A DNA stretch of 64,000 nt from Stictocephala bisonia (Eukaryota > Arthropoda > Insecta > Hemiptera > Membracidae): contig JAQJVL010002190.1 of the NCBI GenBank assembly GCA_035578905.1, forward strand, positions 51,673 through 115,672. The letters run 5' to 3'. Below the pieces are notes generated by a model that saw only the letters and a program-made list of their open reading frames with translations, did not search any database and was not told where the DNA came from. A program made the translations under genes and the position numbers. How positions within the stretch are numbered: position 1 is the first letter of the stretch; the number at the start of each line of letters is the position of its first letter. Shown here piece by piece: positions 1 through 11,490 of the stretch.

Positions 1-930
1 GAAGCAAGGGAGTGTTTTATCACCAGTTTTGTTCAATGTAATAATGGAGGTGATGCTGAGGGAAATTAAGGAGGATGTAGGAGGAGGGGTGAATGCGATG
101 TTGTTTGCGGACGACATTATGTTGTGGGGGGAAAGTATAGAAGAAGTGCAGGAGGTATTGAATAGTGGAGTGTAAAGATGATGGAGAGAGGTCTGAAGGT
201 GAGCATGGAGAAGAGTGAGGTGATGGTGGTGGGTAGAGATACGGACCTGGGAGGGGTCGTGGAGTTGAATGGGGAGAGCTTGAAGAAGGTGGAGGAGTTT
301 AAGTATTTGGGAAACAGTGTTATCGAGCAATGGGAAAATGGAGCAAGAAATAAGTAACAGATTGGAAGTGGGTGGTAGGTTTTTTGGAAGCGTGAAACAC
401 CTGGTATGGGATGGAAGTGTACCACAAAGGGCCAAGGTAGCAATGTTTTAAAACTTTATTATAAACCCATGGTGACGTATGGAGCTGAGACCGTGGAGAT
501 TATCGGAAAGGGAGTGGAGTAGGATAAAAGCGGGGGAGATGAGGATTTCTAAGAGCCATCAAAGGCAAAACACGAAGGAGATAGGATCCAGAATGACGAG
601 ATAAGAAGAGGTTTAACTGAAGGAGTTGAGAATGGGGGTGGAGAAGGTCACGGTTAAGATGGTACGGGCATGTGAAGAGGATGAGACAAGAAAGAATCCT
701 AGAAGAATGGAGGAGATGGAAGTGGTGGGCAGAAGACCCAGAGGAAGACCTAGGGAAGATGGTTGGATGGCGTGAAGTCGATGTGAGAAGATGGGGGGTT
801 GTGTGGGGGGAGGTGATGAGAAGAGAGATGTGGAATATCAAACAGGAATGGAGAGGCTTGGTGAACGCCCGAACCCAGGAGTGAACTGGAGCGGGTTTCC
901 GGATATGTATGTATGTATGTATTTTTATTG
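1..930 (+). pseudogene. RTE-like LINE reverse transcriptase, 3' fragment cut by the window edge
   Basis: A decayed non-LTR retrotransposon reverse transcriptase reads left to right in several frames. Visible pieces are KQGSVLSPVLFN (RT motif before the active site), MLFADDIMLWGES with the catalytic FADD, a FKYLGNSV patch, YGAET and, near the end, YGHVKRM and GRRPRGRPRED, the C-terminal signature of RTE-like insect elements. The coding part stops near 884 and is followed by a short (ATGT)n tail at 904-924, a typical RTE 3' end. Many frameshifts and stops make it non-functional. The 5' part lies outside the window. The RTE assignment rests on remembered motif resemblance; a related APE-type clade is possible. 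Confidence 0.75.
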
Positions 931-949
931 AACCGAGGCCTTATCAAAC

Positions 950-2755
950 GTCTCGTTTTTTATTCATAAGTTTATAGTTTAGCTGCCCAAAATCTTCACT
1001 GTATCATTACTTGGCACTTCACTGATATTTAAGACTGCATCTCGTCGCCAATATCGGGTAGACCTATTATATTAGCCGACTAAGTCTATAGTTTTCATTC
1101 GATAACACCAGGTTTTAATGAATTTCTCGTTATGACATGATTATTTTATCTGTAGAACAGTGTAGCCTCATGTATCGAAGTAGTTTCAAGTTGCACATAT
1201 TTCATTACCGATCATAATTTAAAAACTAATTCATCCTAAGAGACTTTAAAATTTATTTGTAGTAAACCTGCTTAGTTATTATTATCAATTGATTGAACCA
1301 CAGTCTTTGTCATCCAGATTTTCAAATTTGATTATAATATTTAGAGCTTATTTCCGGTTAGTTGTAACCTTGTTATTACTGAAAAATACCCACAGAATAC
1401 AGATCCACTCTTCTTGGCGTGTACACAATCAATTTTTTGTTGAGAGGATGGCACAATTCTCAAATCAAATGAACGCATTTGGCGATAATGCCTGAATTTT
1501 AGCATCAGTTTGGTTGGATGTAACTTTTTGCCAACAAGCTTCACTACGTTTTCGCTGTACACTTGAACTGAACCACCAGGAAAAAACATATCGGCCGGCT
1601 GTGAAACAGTATGATTGGCTTGCATAGAGAATGTTATTCTGTGATATGAGTGAACAGATTAAATCTTTATAATCCACGTTGTTTCAATTTAATAATATAC
1701 TTTCTTAATTTCCTTACTAATATTAGTTCTGAAAAAAGGAAAAAAAAGGTTAAACAAAACAATGCCACATCAAAATGTAAGAAGGCAGGAAGTAACAAGT
1801 GTTATTTATCAAATGTTAGTTATCACAGTTACAAACAACAAATCAAAATTATTGTGTTCAGTTTGGATGTATATATTTACGAATCTGGCAAAACTTAACA
1901 TAAGCTTAGGTTGGTGTCTGCCTTTAACAGTTGTCTTGGGTGAACAGAAAATCCTTCTGTAAATACTCCCTTGAAAAATACTCGAAAAAAATGCCAACTA
2001 CTCGACTCGACACGAACTCAAAAATCACTACTCGCACACCCCTAGTTTAAACGTTCAGCAATCAAAACTACTGTAAGTATGTTTAAAATATGCATAAAAT
2101 AAATTCACACAATACATCTTTAATATTAACATTAATAATTTCCTTTTAGTATTGCAATAAGAAAGATAAATATATTCTATTGACAGCAGAAACCGTTTCC
2201 ATTGTATATTAGATAAATACAAATATTCCACTGGTAGATGAGAATACAAATAGTCGCTGTCTAAAAATCTGAAATTGTGTAATCTGTAACCTCTTTTTCC
2301 CCACGGTTTGGGATGAGAGGGGTATAATTGCAGGAAGTCGTTAAAGCGTGATCCTGTGGGTGTGGGTGCTGTGTCAATTGTATTGTAATATGACATGCGG
2401 TATATAAAGTACATACACCAGTTGAGTATATAAAGGTAATGAATTTTGTAAATTATGTGATATTAAAAAGCACAAGATGCATTATATAAAATCAAATTTG
2501 CTAATTTGTAGTAAAATTACTAATTAAAATAAATAATGAGCAAGACCTGTCCTGTGAGGGTCTGTTTTTTAGTTTTCGGAAAAATAGTTTCTTCAAGGTG
2601 TATCTACCAAGAAAGCCCTAATTCACATCTTTGAGGTGATGTATTGATGACTATAAACATAATTTTAATGAAATAACTACTTGGGAGGCGTTTAATAGGT
2701 AATATAAAGACTTTACAATAAAAAGAAAAATCGAAAATTTTGTTGCCAATCAGCC
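950..2755. other. AT-rich stretch, nothing recognised
   Basis: No conserved reading frame was found. Open frames at 1341-1625 and 2055-2414 (minus) have no recognisable motif and low-complexity AT-driven composition. The stretch lies on the 3' side of the last moira exon seen here, so it is probably intron, but no further moira exon was recognised. Confidence 0.4.
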
Positions 2756-3092
2756 TTAACCACTTGAGCGCTGTAGACGTGTTAACACGAATTGGCCGTA
2801 GTGCCATCAGCGCTACATACGTGTTGACACGTTTCGTGACATACAGCTGTACATTGTTGTCTGCATCACGACTGTGAAGGAACGTGAGCGCCCTGTATGA
2901 TATTTTGAGAACTACAATATTGAGAGCACCTTTACCGGCATATGCCGCGATCTAGCGGATATTTATAGAAATAAGAATCCAAGTGCTTTACTGTCGTTCA
3001 GCTTCGCGCGTTTTATTCATTGCATTCGGTCTGTTATGTGCGTAGGTTATGTGTGTGTCATTTCTATGTGAATTTCTCTGAGTGTTATTATC

Positions 3093-4999
3093 ATGGCGAC
3101 TAATAACAATAATGAAGGTGATATTAGGCGTTTATTAGAAATGCCTAGTTCTGAATTAGGCTTCGATAATGTTGATCTCTCAGACGATGAATGGGTGGAT
3201 GACCTTGATGCCGATCCGGACTTCCTGCCTGGCGGTGAGGACAGTAGTGATGTTGTGGATGACCCTGATCCCGACTTTCAACCTAATGGTGAGGACTATA
3301 ATGATGTCAATCAAGGTAGGCCTAATGTAATCATTAGCGATGATAGTGATAATGATATACTTGGACCTAGCACCTCAAAACAAATAAAATTAGGCACTAA
3401 AACTAAGCGTGTTCCAGAAAGAAAAATTGGTAAACCAAACAAACAAAGACCCGTAAAACCACATCCTCTACAACAAAGTACCCCACATGTATGGACGCAA
3501 AATAATTTTGTACCCACAAATTTCACATTGACAACTCTAACAGTGGAATGGCCAATAACAATACTGATATGACTACTGAATTGGAATTTTTTAGAAATAT
3601 TTTTATCGGATGAAAATAGTGGACTACATTGTTCAAGAGACCAACAAACAATTTTTGTATGTAGTAAATAATTCCCCCCCATCTGATAAGTCCAGGCTAA
3701 AACAATGGTTACCACTAACAAATAAAGAATTTAGAGTTTTTCTTGCTACAACAATGCTTATGGTACATGGTAAGAAAAATGACATTGATGACTACTGGTC
3801 CAATGACCCATTACTAAAAAACAGCGCTGTATCAAGCTGCATGTCAAGAGATCGATATGCAAACATTCTAAGACTTTTGCATTTTACTGATAACACTCTT
3901 CTTCCTGCCTTTGGAAGGCTAACAAAAATAAAACATGTAGTTAACATGTTTAGAAACTCGTTTTCCAAATCTTTTATACCATTTCGTAATTTGTGTATTG
4001 ATGAGTCTCTCTTATTGTTCAAAGGACAATTAGGATTCAAACAATTCATTCCTTCAAAAAGAAGTAGGTTTGGGATAAAATCCTATCTTTTATGTGATTG
4101 TGAAACTGGTTATGTTTTGGACCTGATTATATACACTGGTAAAGACAGCGAAATAGTAAACTCGGAAGATCTGGGTACTTCTGGCGCTATTATTACAATA
4201 TTGATGACAAATTATCTGAACAAGGGCCATTGTCTATTTGTGGACAACTGGTACACCAGTCCAGATTTGTTCACCTTTTTGTATAACAATAAAACAAACG
4301 CTTGTGGAACCGCTAGGGCTGATAGAAAAGGTATGCCTACATTTGAAAAGAAATTACAAGTTGGAGAAACTGAGGTTGTAAACGATTCCATATGTATGGC
4401 AGTTCGCTGGATAGACAAACGGCAAGTGCTAATTCTAACAACTGAGCACAATCATGAAATGGTAAACACAGGGAAAATAAATAGAAAAACTAAAACACCT
4501 ATAATAAAACCAAAGTGCATCCATGACTACAATAGCAATATGGGCGCCGTAGATCGATCAGATATGATGATCGTAAATATAGAAAGTGTTCGTAGAACTA
4601 CCAGATGGTATAAAAAATTATTTTTGCATTTATTTGATATTTCAATCTTGAACGCACACGCTCTATATTTATGCAAAACTGGAAAAAAAACCAACATTGC
4701 CAGAATTTCACCTGGAGTTAGTTCGATAAATGCTCGAAAAATATCAGGAACCACGAACCAAGGCAAAAGGGGGTCGTCCATCTGGTGACAATCCGATGAG
4801 ACTCACTCAGAGACATTTCCCTGTTCTTATCCCAGCTACTGAAAAGAAGGCAGGGCCATGTAGGCCATGCGTTGTTTTTAAATATACACAGCGGCGGGAA
4901 CGTAAAAGGCGAGAGTCACGATACATGTGTGCCGAGTGCGACGTTGCATTGTGCGCGGCTCCTTGCTTCACTGAGTTCCATCAATTGAAAAGTTACTAA
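3093..4999 (+). pseudogene. piggyBac transposase (DDE_Tnp_1_7), disrupted
   Basis: The ATG at 3093 opens an acidic N-terminal region (SDDEWVDDLDADPDF) as in piggyBac transposases. The catalytic core follows, with the Asp motifs visible in CIDESLLLFKGQ, LFVDNWYTSPD and NSNMGAVDRSDMM. A C-terminal Cys-rich zinc-binding tail (CRPCVVF, CAECDVALC) ends at 4999. The frame changes near 3519, near 3610 and inside an A8 run at 4683-4690, and a TAA lies in frame at 4727-4729. The total of roughly 600 codons matches the family. The gene is broken as written, though the A8 shift could be a sequencing error. Its product would cut and paste at TTAA in the nucleus. Confidence 0.9.
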
Positions 5000-5151
5000 C
5001 CTCAGTGGACTCATGCTTTTGTAAATTTTGTATATAGTAAAAATTTTTTGTACGTATAGTGATTTTATAATACCATAACTGATGAATTACCAGACTAATG
5101 ATGGTGTATCTGGATTAGAATAGGAGGTAAGTTTTATACTTTTTATTATAA

Positions 5152-5154
<3 letters not shown>

Positions 5155-5189
<35 letters not shown>

Positions 5190-5202
5190 TATATATATAT
5201 AA
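5155..5202. repeat. (TA)n microsatellite
   Basis: A nearly pure TA dinucleotide tract broken once by an extra A. It lies in the 3' part of piggyBac-1, after the transposase gene. Confidence 0.95.
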
Positions 5203-5430
5203 TTAAAATATATTATAGACATACACATATAAAAAACATAATATGTATTGCATGTCATAGGCAATTTTTGTTACGGTTTAAAGTTATTCTATATATACTA
5301 CTTCTAGACTACTCAGTACGGCGAAAAAACCCCGCGGTGAGAGGTCGGCGAGGTCGCAAATACGCAGCGCTTAAGGGGTTAAGCAATTCAGCAGAGGCTT
5401 ATTGAAAATAGACTTCAAAACTTAACTCAC

Positions 5431-5599
5431 CAGTAACAGTTCCTTGATGCCTTTTTATGATATCCTTCACTCTTGAAGCATTGACTTTATCTACATCTGG
5501 CCGGATGTAGACGGCAGGCATCGTCAAACATTTGTTCTGCACCAACGCCTTCTCCACATTCATGAACATCTCCACATTACGATCCATTCGGGATGGGCT
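5431..5599 (-). CDS. mor: moira/SMARCC internal exon (SWI/SNF core subunit)
   Basis: This 169-nt exon has acceptor tttgtttag before 5599 and donor gtgagt after 5431. It encodes 56 codons plus one base. The text [12 protein letters not shown], then [19 protein letters not shown] and [12 protein letters not shown], is near identical in style to the N-terminal SMARCC region, where human SMARCC1 also has [16 protein letters not shown]. It follows the exon at 36371-36475 in phase 0 (FDFQ joined to SPSR). SMARCC proteins scaffold the Brahma/BAF chromatin-remodelling complex in the nucleus. The next exon, expected below 5431, was not found; piggyBac-1 sits in that intron. Confidence 0.93.
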
Positions 5600-6837
5600 C
5601 TAAACAAAACTTTGATGATGAATAACCAAACAACTATATCATAGGTTAAAAAACACTTGGGTCAAAATACCTCATATAACTTACATACAATCTAAGATTG
5701 GGGCCATTTATAGGATTAGTTTTTGAACTGCAATTCTCTGTTAAAATATAAATTGCTTCAATAAGTTTATTTTACTGCCTTTTTGCTATCTTTAACTGTA
5801 TTATTTGTTGAATCCTCTTATAAGCAGAATTGACTGATTATTATTGTTACAAAATAATTAATTTATGTAACAATTTCAGAAAATATAACCTTTCAGGTCC
5901 CAAATTATAAGGATTTTTATAAAAAGAAGAAATTTGGTGGGGATTCTTTCAAAGCACTGGCGTAAAATTGGCAGTAGTGTTTTGTAAATATTACATGGAT
6001 ACATTCGATACCATAAGGATAAACACCTGAAATATATTAGTAAAATCTCCTGCTAATGTTTAATTTAAAGTTCCTACCTTATGCATGATGCATCAATCTT
6101 GATGAGTATCCATGTCAGACAAAGTAGTCTGTCCTACGCCAAATTGAGTATTGACTTTACCATTTGACACAATAAAGGAGGTAACTTGGAAAACTTTTCT
6201 TCATCATCTCCCACAAAAGTTCTTAATAGAGAAAAATGTCAAATTTTGTAAAAACCAATTGAAAACTTACTTGATAAAACTTGCACCTTATTCCTTTGAA
6301 GAATTTTGGGATAGCCAAGTTAACAAATAATTATAATACTGTGACTATTTTAAATGTATTGTTATATTATATTCCTAGGATTGTGATACTATCCTATGTA
6401 CAATTGTATATTATATGAATAAAAGAATTTTGAAATTGAAATAATTTTAAAACACATGATTAACATTTCTTAATTTCTGTGTCTTTTACAAAATGTTGGT
6501 ATCACTTTTTTTGGTATGTCATCGGATGAGAGGCCATAGTATTAAACAAGACCGCTCTCTGGGTGAGCATGAATACATGACAATTTTAAATAATTTTTTT
6601 GTTACCTTGTCATTTTACTCATAATGCTTCATTGGAAAATGGCGTCCAGTGAGCTGTTGTGGTTCCTACCACCACAGTCACTAAGAGTAACAAACCTGAT
6701 CAACATGTGCTATTAGTTGTCACTGTCTAGTAGATAAATGCACCAACATTATGATTCTGGGAAGATATTAAAGCAGCTATAACAGCAAGTGTCCTCGGCA
6801 CATCAATCAACTGGGATCAAGGCACACTACTAATCAA
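5600..6837. other. Intronic stretch of moira, nothing recognised
   Basis: AT-rich sequence between the 5431-5599 exon and the next open frame. A minus-strand patch near 6060-6250 shows short coding-like runs but contains stops and no family signature. Confidence 0.4.
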
Positions 6838-7177
6838 TCAATAGATTGGATCAAGACAACAGATCAGATCAATTTGGCTTCGTAGGACCTCAGATTGGTT
6901 CTCTTTTATGTCTGCAGTGGAGTGTTTTTCCGTATTATTGACGAGATTGTTAATCTTGTCAATTTTCTCTGATCTATTTATTAATTGTGTTCCTAGCCAA
7001 AGAGCAGAAACATGCTCTCTACAGTATTCTCTGTTCTCTGCCTCTTCTAAGCTTGTATTTTTTTGTGGAAATATCATTTCAGACTTGATTCCGCTATCCC
7101 AGCTTGTATCTTCTTCCAAGTACACAATAGAATGCCTTCCATAAACAGGACCACAAAATACAAAAAAGCCATTTTTG
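6838..7177 (-). CDS. Unidentified open frame, possible exon
   Basis: A minus-strand frame stays open for about 110 codons in AT-rich DNA, where stops are frequent. A plausible acceptor (ttctacag) precedes 7177. The translation contains GFFVFCGPVYGRHS, YLEEDTSWDSGIK and ALWLGTQLINRSEK, which look like ordinary protein, but I do not recognise a family. No clear donor was found before the stop at 6838. It lies in the 30.8-kb moira intron on the same strand as moira, so it could be an exon of another nested gene, a cryptic exon, or part of an unknown transposon. Confidence 0.25.
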
Positions 7178-8058
7178 CTGTAGAATCTTTTTAAATGTAT
7201 AATAGATTATGAAATAATTAGGAAAAATGTTGAGCATACAACTATTAACATAAATAAAAATAACTTTCAAAGAGAAAGGATGAACATAAAATAATAGGTG
7301 CTGTTTTCGGAGTACTGCTACTTACAATTACACTAAAATAATCGAGACTAAATATCATAGAAATGTGGAACAACTCATGAGGGCCAGAGTGAAAGCCATA
7401 TAATAATCATAGTTCAGAATAATTTGAGACAAACTTGTTCCCCATTAGAGAGGTCTTTGATTTATTTGCGGAGATTGCAAACAGTTGTTAAGGCTATCAG
7501 ATTATTTAACATTAAACGAGCAATGGTTGTTGTCCAAGGTCCTTCCAACAGTAACAACAAGTAAACCAGTCTAATATGGCATCAAAGTATATACCTTAGT
7601 CTCAACTTTTAAATTTTATACAATGGAGGTATAAATAGGTGTTTATAAGTCCCCTATAGAAAGAGCAATTCTCTTAATAATTTGGTGATGCACATGGTAG
7701 AATCAGTAGCAAATTCCATAGAAATGTTACTGCGATAACAGTTTAATTTAGTACCTCTGGCAATCAATCTTTGTGATGAAAAGAAACTTATTGTACATTG
7801 GAACACTACGTAATAATAAAAGACAAATATCAATCAAACTTTTATCTAACAACGCTAAGAGACCTGAAAATCAGTCTCTTAGTTATTCAAGATAAATGTA
7901 CAATTGTCCCAAAGCAAAAAAGGGCTGTTGTGTGTATATCAACAATACATGATAGAAAAGCCATTGATCCTCACATGGGCGATGAGGGAAAGCCTATATC
8001 ATTACTACCTATAACAAAAAAACATGAGGTTGATATCCTGGATAGCATTTGCAGGCAG

Positions 8059-8067
8059 TAGGATACT
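8059..8067 (+). repeat. Left target-site duplication TAGGATACT of the R1-type LINE
   Basis: The nine bases TAGGATACT precede the LINE's poly-T start and recur exactly at 11185-11193 after the LINE's truncated 5' end. Confidence 0.88.
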
Positions 8068-11000
8068 TTTTTTTTTTTTTTTTTTTTTTTATTTTCGTAC
8101 CACACACACTGCACCTTCCTTTCGGAATATCAGTGCTTCTTATTCCTTAATCGTCGTTAGTTTTTATTCTGTCTAAAAATAATTTCCTTGCCTTGTGTTA
8201 ATGAGGTTAGTTGTTTGTTTGCTCTTTCTTCTCCAAGTCCGCTTTTCCAGCGTGGGACCCAAGGCTGGTCCACTGGGAGGGGGGGATGGGCGGGAATTTC
8301 TTCCCTGTTAGTATTTGGGGATGTCTTGATCGAGAGTGTTCATTTGATGTGATACTTTTTTTTATGTCATGTCCTTGTGCTTCTGATTATTCCAATTAGA
8401 ATTTTGATAATGTTTCCGAAAGTGTCTTTTGAGTTGTCGTGTCCAGGAGGTTTGTCATTTGTGTGTGGGTTTCCAGTTACTTCCTTCATGCTTGGTATCT
8501 TTACTTTGACTGGCGTAGGTCTTGGATGTCTCTAGCTTTTTATTCTTTCTGAATAGAAACCACTGCCCCCACGAATCCAACCCACAGCTTACTCAATTCG
8601 GCTGTGTGGGGCTCAATTCGGTAGCAGTTATTTATTTTCACAGGCTGCTTAAACCCGGGTGTCCACCCCGTGGCCTTTCTGGCTCGGTTCTTCTTCATTA
8701 TATCTCTCTTCTTTGAACCAGTTGCTTCATGATTGTTTGCAAGGTGTTGAAGGAATTAGAATTTCTAATTAATGTACTGAGGTTCCAAGGTTTTTTCTTC
8801 TGCGTTTTCATGCAAACATCTTCTCAGATCTTCATTGGCTTCGCATCCAGTACGCCATGCACATGTGAGTCAATCTGTCCGCAGTCATTGCATTCCGGGC
8901 TTTCCGCCCTATGGAATCTAGTGAGATATTCCTTAAAGGCTCCGTGCCCTATTAATAGGTGAATTGTAGCTTGTTCTACATTTTCAAAATGTTTAAGTGT
9001 TGTTCTTTCTTGTACTGACGGCAGTAGTTGGAAAGTTTTCCTGCCAGTATCTGAATTCGCCCATTCATCTTGCCATGTGGTGTTAGTTCTTTGTTTGATC
9101 TCCTTTTTGGTTTCGGCTATTCTTCCCAGTGCATTTTCTCTTAGCATTGCAAATTCTGCAAGCTTAAGTTCTATGGGTGGGTTCCCCGTTATCAGGCAGA
9201 GTGCCATTAGGGGCGACGTCCTATAAGCCCCTGTGGTGCTGATGAGCGCCAATCTTTGTGATTTTCTTAAATTCTTCTTAATGGCGTAGTGATTAAGTCT
9301 ATGCTTCCAAGTAAGCACAGCATAAGACATTATCGGAATAAAGACTGCTCTATAGATGGTGTTGAGTTGTACTTGTTTGATGCCGAAGCGAAGACAGAGC
9401 AGTCTAGCAAGCCTGCCAAAGAGATTTCTTGCTTTGACACCTTGGTTTTTGACGTGCGGTAGAAATGTTAAGCCTTCATCTAGAGTAATGCCTAAGTATG
9501 GGGCTTCCTTAACCATTTGAATCCGCCGATTTTGGTAAAAGATGACTGGGGGCCTTGCCTTCATGTTGGCCTTCAGAACAATGCCTTTGGTTTTGTTTGG
9601 TGCGACAGTCATTCTCGCAGACTGAGCCCATTGTTCCAAAATCTGCATAACCTGTGCAGCTATGTTTTCAAGTTCCCTTCTGGTGTTAGCTTCGATTATG
9701 AATGCTATGTCGTCAGCAAAAGCTATTTTATTTACTTGTAGTGAGAATTCTTTTTTTAAAAGTCTGTAAAAAGCGAGATTCCACAGCAGAGGCCCGAGAA
9801 CGGACCCCTGCGGACATCCCATATTCATATTTCTAGTGACTATTTCTGCGTCATTGTCCACTGAGACAATCCTCTCACTGAGGTAGGACTGCATGGTGTT
9901 ATAAATAGTTTTCGAGATACCAATTTCTCTTAGTGAGTCCAGGACCTCCGGCCACCACAGTGAATCGAAGGCTCCTTTAATGTCTATTAGGACAGCACCA
10001 CATAGGTGAACTCAGAGTTAAGGGTTAGGTTCTTGATGAATTCAATAGCATCTACCGTGCTTTTCCCTCTCCTAAAACCATATTGGTGAGGGCTGATCAA
10101 GTCGTTAGATTCCATAGTCATTAAGCCTTCCTTTAATCATTCTTTCGTAAATTTTTCCAGCTACTGAAAGTAGGCTGATTGGCCTGTAGGAGCTGGGGCT
10201 TGACCAGTCTCTGATGCCTCCTTTCTTGATTATCTTCAGTCTAGCTCTTTTCCATTCTTTTGGGAAAGATTCCTCCAGCCAGCATGCATTCAGAATGTTT
10301 AGAAAAGCCACCTTGTTTTGTTCTGAATAGTTTTTATAAATCTCAGGTGGGATATTGTCCGGCCCTGAGGCCTTCTTAGGCTTGAAGTTTGATAGAGCTA
10401 ATTCCAGTTCCTGTAGATTGAAAGGAGACTCTAGATTGCAATTGGGGGGAGTTTTGACAGTTTCCCTCAGTAGAGTTTGTAACGGATCATCGTGTACTTG
10501 GCTGTCCAGAGGCACCAATGTACTAACCAGAAGTTGCAGAGTTTCTATGTTAGAATTTGTAAACTGATCTTCATTTCGTTTTGTGTTGTCATAATTTCAG
10601 AATTAGGAGCTTTCTTGGCCGCTATCTTGTATGGCAATCCAAAAGGGTTATCATTCGTTGCTTCCGCCACAAAGGCTCTCCAGCCATCTCGCTTGGCTTC
10701 CTTGATGGCGTGCTTGTAAGCTGTTCTGGTCCTTCTGAAGATTCCTTGATATACGAGCTTCGCCCTACATGGGCAGCATCTTTGTGCTTTTCTCCTGTGT
10801 TTGGCTACTTCAGCCTTAAGTCGGGTCAGTTCTTGTGACCACCATGAAACACATCTTGGTTTAATCCTAACTTTTCTGAATGACACATTACATGCTTGAA
10901 TGTTGGCTCTCTGGAAAGCCGCGGCCAAGTATTCTGCGCTTGAGTTAATTCTGCTTTCTTGAATTTGATTCAACTCAACTGAAAGTTTCTCATTGAATTG

Positions 11001-11184
11001 TTCATATTCTGCATTTTTCAGTATATATTTATTTATTTTTGTAGTTATCGTGCCTGGGTGATTTAATCTCAGCTGATAAGTGATAAGCCTATGGTCACTG
11101 AGGCTCTCGTCTGCATGGACTTTCCATGATCTCATAAAAGGAGCGAGGTTTCTGGTTGTGATGGTTAAGTCGATGGATCTGCCA
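8068..11184 (-). mobile_element. R1-clade LINE, 5' truncated, inserted in the piggyBac fossil
   Basis: A minus-strand non-LTR retrotransposon. Its poly(A) tail appears as a T tract just after 8067, followed by about 750 bp of 3' UTR and then a long ORF2. The 5' end is truncated inside the endonuclease domain at 11184. The flanks carry a 9-bp target duplication (8059-8067, 11185-11193). Removing the LINE and one copy joins the two halves of a piggyBac transposase, with CRQ on the left and TTRNLQS on the right. The R1 assignment comes from a GAYRTSPLMAL patch resembling the GAYRT block of R1/TRAS proteins. Confidence 0.88.
8824..11184 (-). pseudogene. R1-type LINE ORF2: endonuclease C-terminus and reverse transcriptase, frameshifted
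   Basis: From high to low coordinates the gene shows the end of an APE endonuclease (ADESLSDHRLITYQL, with the SDH motif). Next are the linker WWSQELTRLKAEV and the reverse transcriptase motifs ASGPDNIPPEIYK, YRPISLLSVAGKIYE, YGFRRGKSTVDAI and CPQGSVLGPLLWN. The catalytic AFADDIAF and the thumb region follow, with a Cys/His knuckle (CNDCGQIDSHVHG) near the C-terminus. Frame changes occur near 10530, near 10105 and in 9900-10030, so no full product is possible. Its base composition is richer in GC than the host flanks. Confidence 0.88.
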
Positions 11185-11193
11185 TAGGATACT
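11185..11193 (+). repeat. Right target-site duplication TAGGATACT of the R1-type LINE
   Basis: Exact match to the copy at 8059-8067; it marks where the truncated LINE 5' end meets the piggyBac fossil. Confidence 0.88.
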
Positions 11194-11490
11194 ACACGGA
11201 ACCTTCAAAGTTGGTCATTGACCACTTTCTTTCACATCCCTAAAGTTGCTGGAGTGAATGCTCTAAATATTTATAGAGCCAATGACATACACATCAAGAT
11301 GACTCGGATAAATTTTATGTTAACGTTTGGCATTTATTTGAACTGATGAAACATGAAAAACCATCCATATCTCCTTTGATAGATGTGGTAACAAAGGAGA
11401 TCAAATGTACAGGAAGATTTCTGAAGCTGAATAAAGAAAATCCACAGAGACAGGTGCTTATGTGTGGCATATCACGAGACAATGCAAGAA

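Larger units (their letters stand above)
2756..5382 (+). mobile_element. piggyBac-1, complete element with TTAA ends
   Basis: The element is bounded by TTAA at 2756-2759 and 5379-5382, the target duplicated by piggyBac transposases. The terminal inverted repeats are imperfect: CCACTTGAGCGCTGTA on the left and CCCCTTAAGCGCTGCG on the complementary strand at the right. A subterminal block near the left end (GCGCTGTAGACGTGTTAACA) recurs about 40 bp further in as GCGCTACATACGTGTTGACA. It carries one broken transposase gene and a (TA)n microsatellite. It sits in the moira intron only 48 bp beyond the splice donor of the exon at 5431-5599. Confidence 0.9.
7330..11490 (+). pseudogene. piggyBac transposase fossil, split by an R1-type LINE
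   Basis: Two blocks (about 7330-8067 and 11194-11490) join into one decayed piggyBac transposase once the LINE is removed. Readable pieces in order are EVFDLFAEI, TLNEQWL (family TLDEQ, so a catalytic Asp is now Asn), YGIKVYTLV, GTLRNNKRQI, PKQKRAVVCISTIHD and DILDSICRQ. Across the LINE come TTRNLQSWSLTTFF and IPKVAGVNALNIYRAND. Several in-frame stops separate the blocks. Possible zinc-tail residues occur near 11450-11480. No TTAA ends were identified, so the limits are approximate. It is older than the LINE inserted in it and unrelated in sequence to piggyBac-1 and piggyBac-2. Confidence 0.85.

Noticed and set aside
1341..1625. 94-codon minus-strand open frame in the 3' direction from the moira exon
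   Set aside because: Checked as a possible next moira exon; the text does not match the SMARCC sequence expected after GTVT.
2055..2414. 119-codon minus-strand open frame
   Set aside because: Composition is driven by AT richness, no motif is recognisable, and no splice or promoter context supports it.
6060..6250. Minus-strand coding-like patch with GDDEEKFSKLPPLLCQM
   Set aside because: Contains an internal stop, has no family signature and fits no neighbouring exon.
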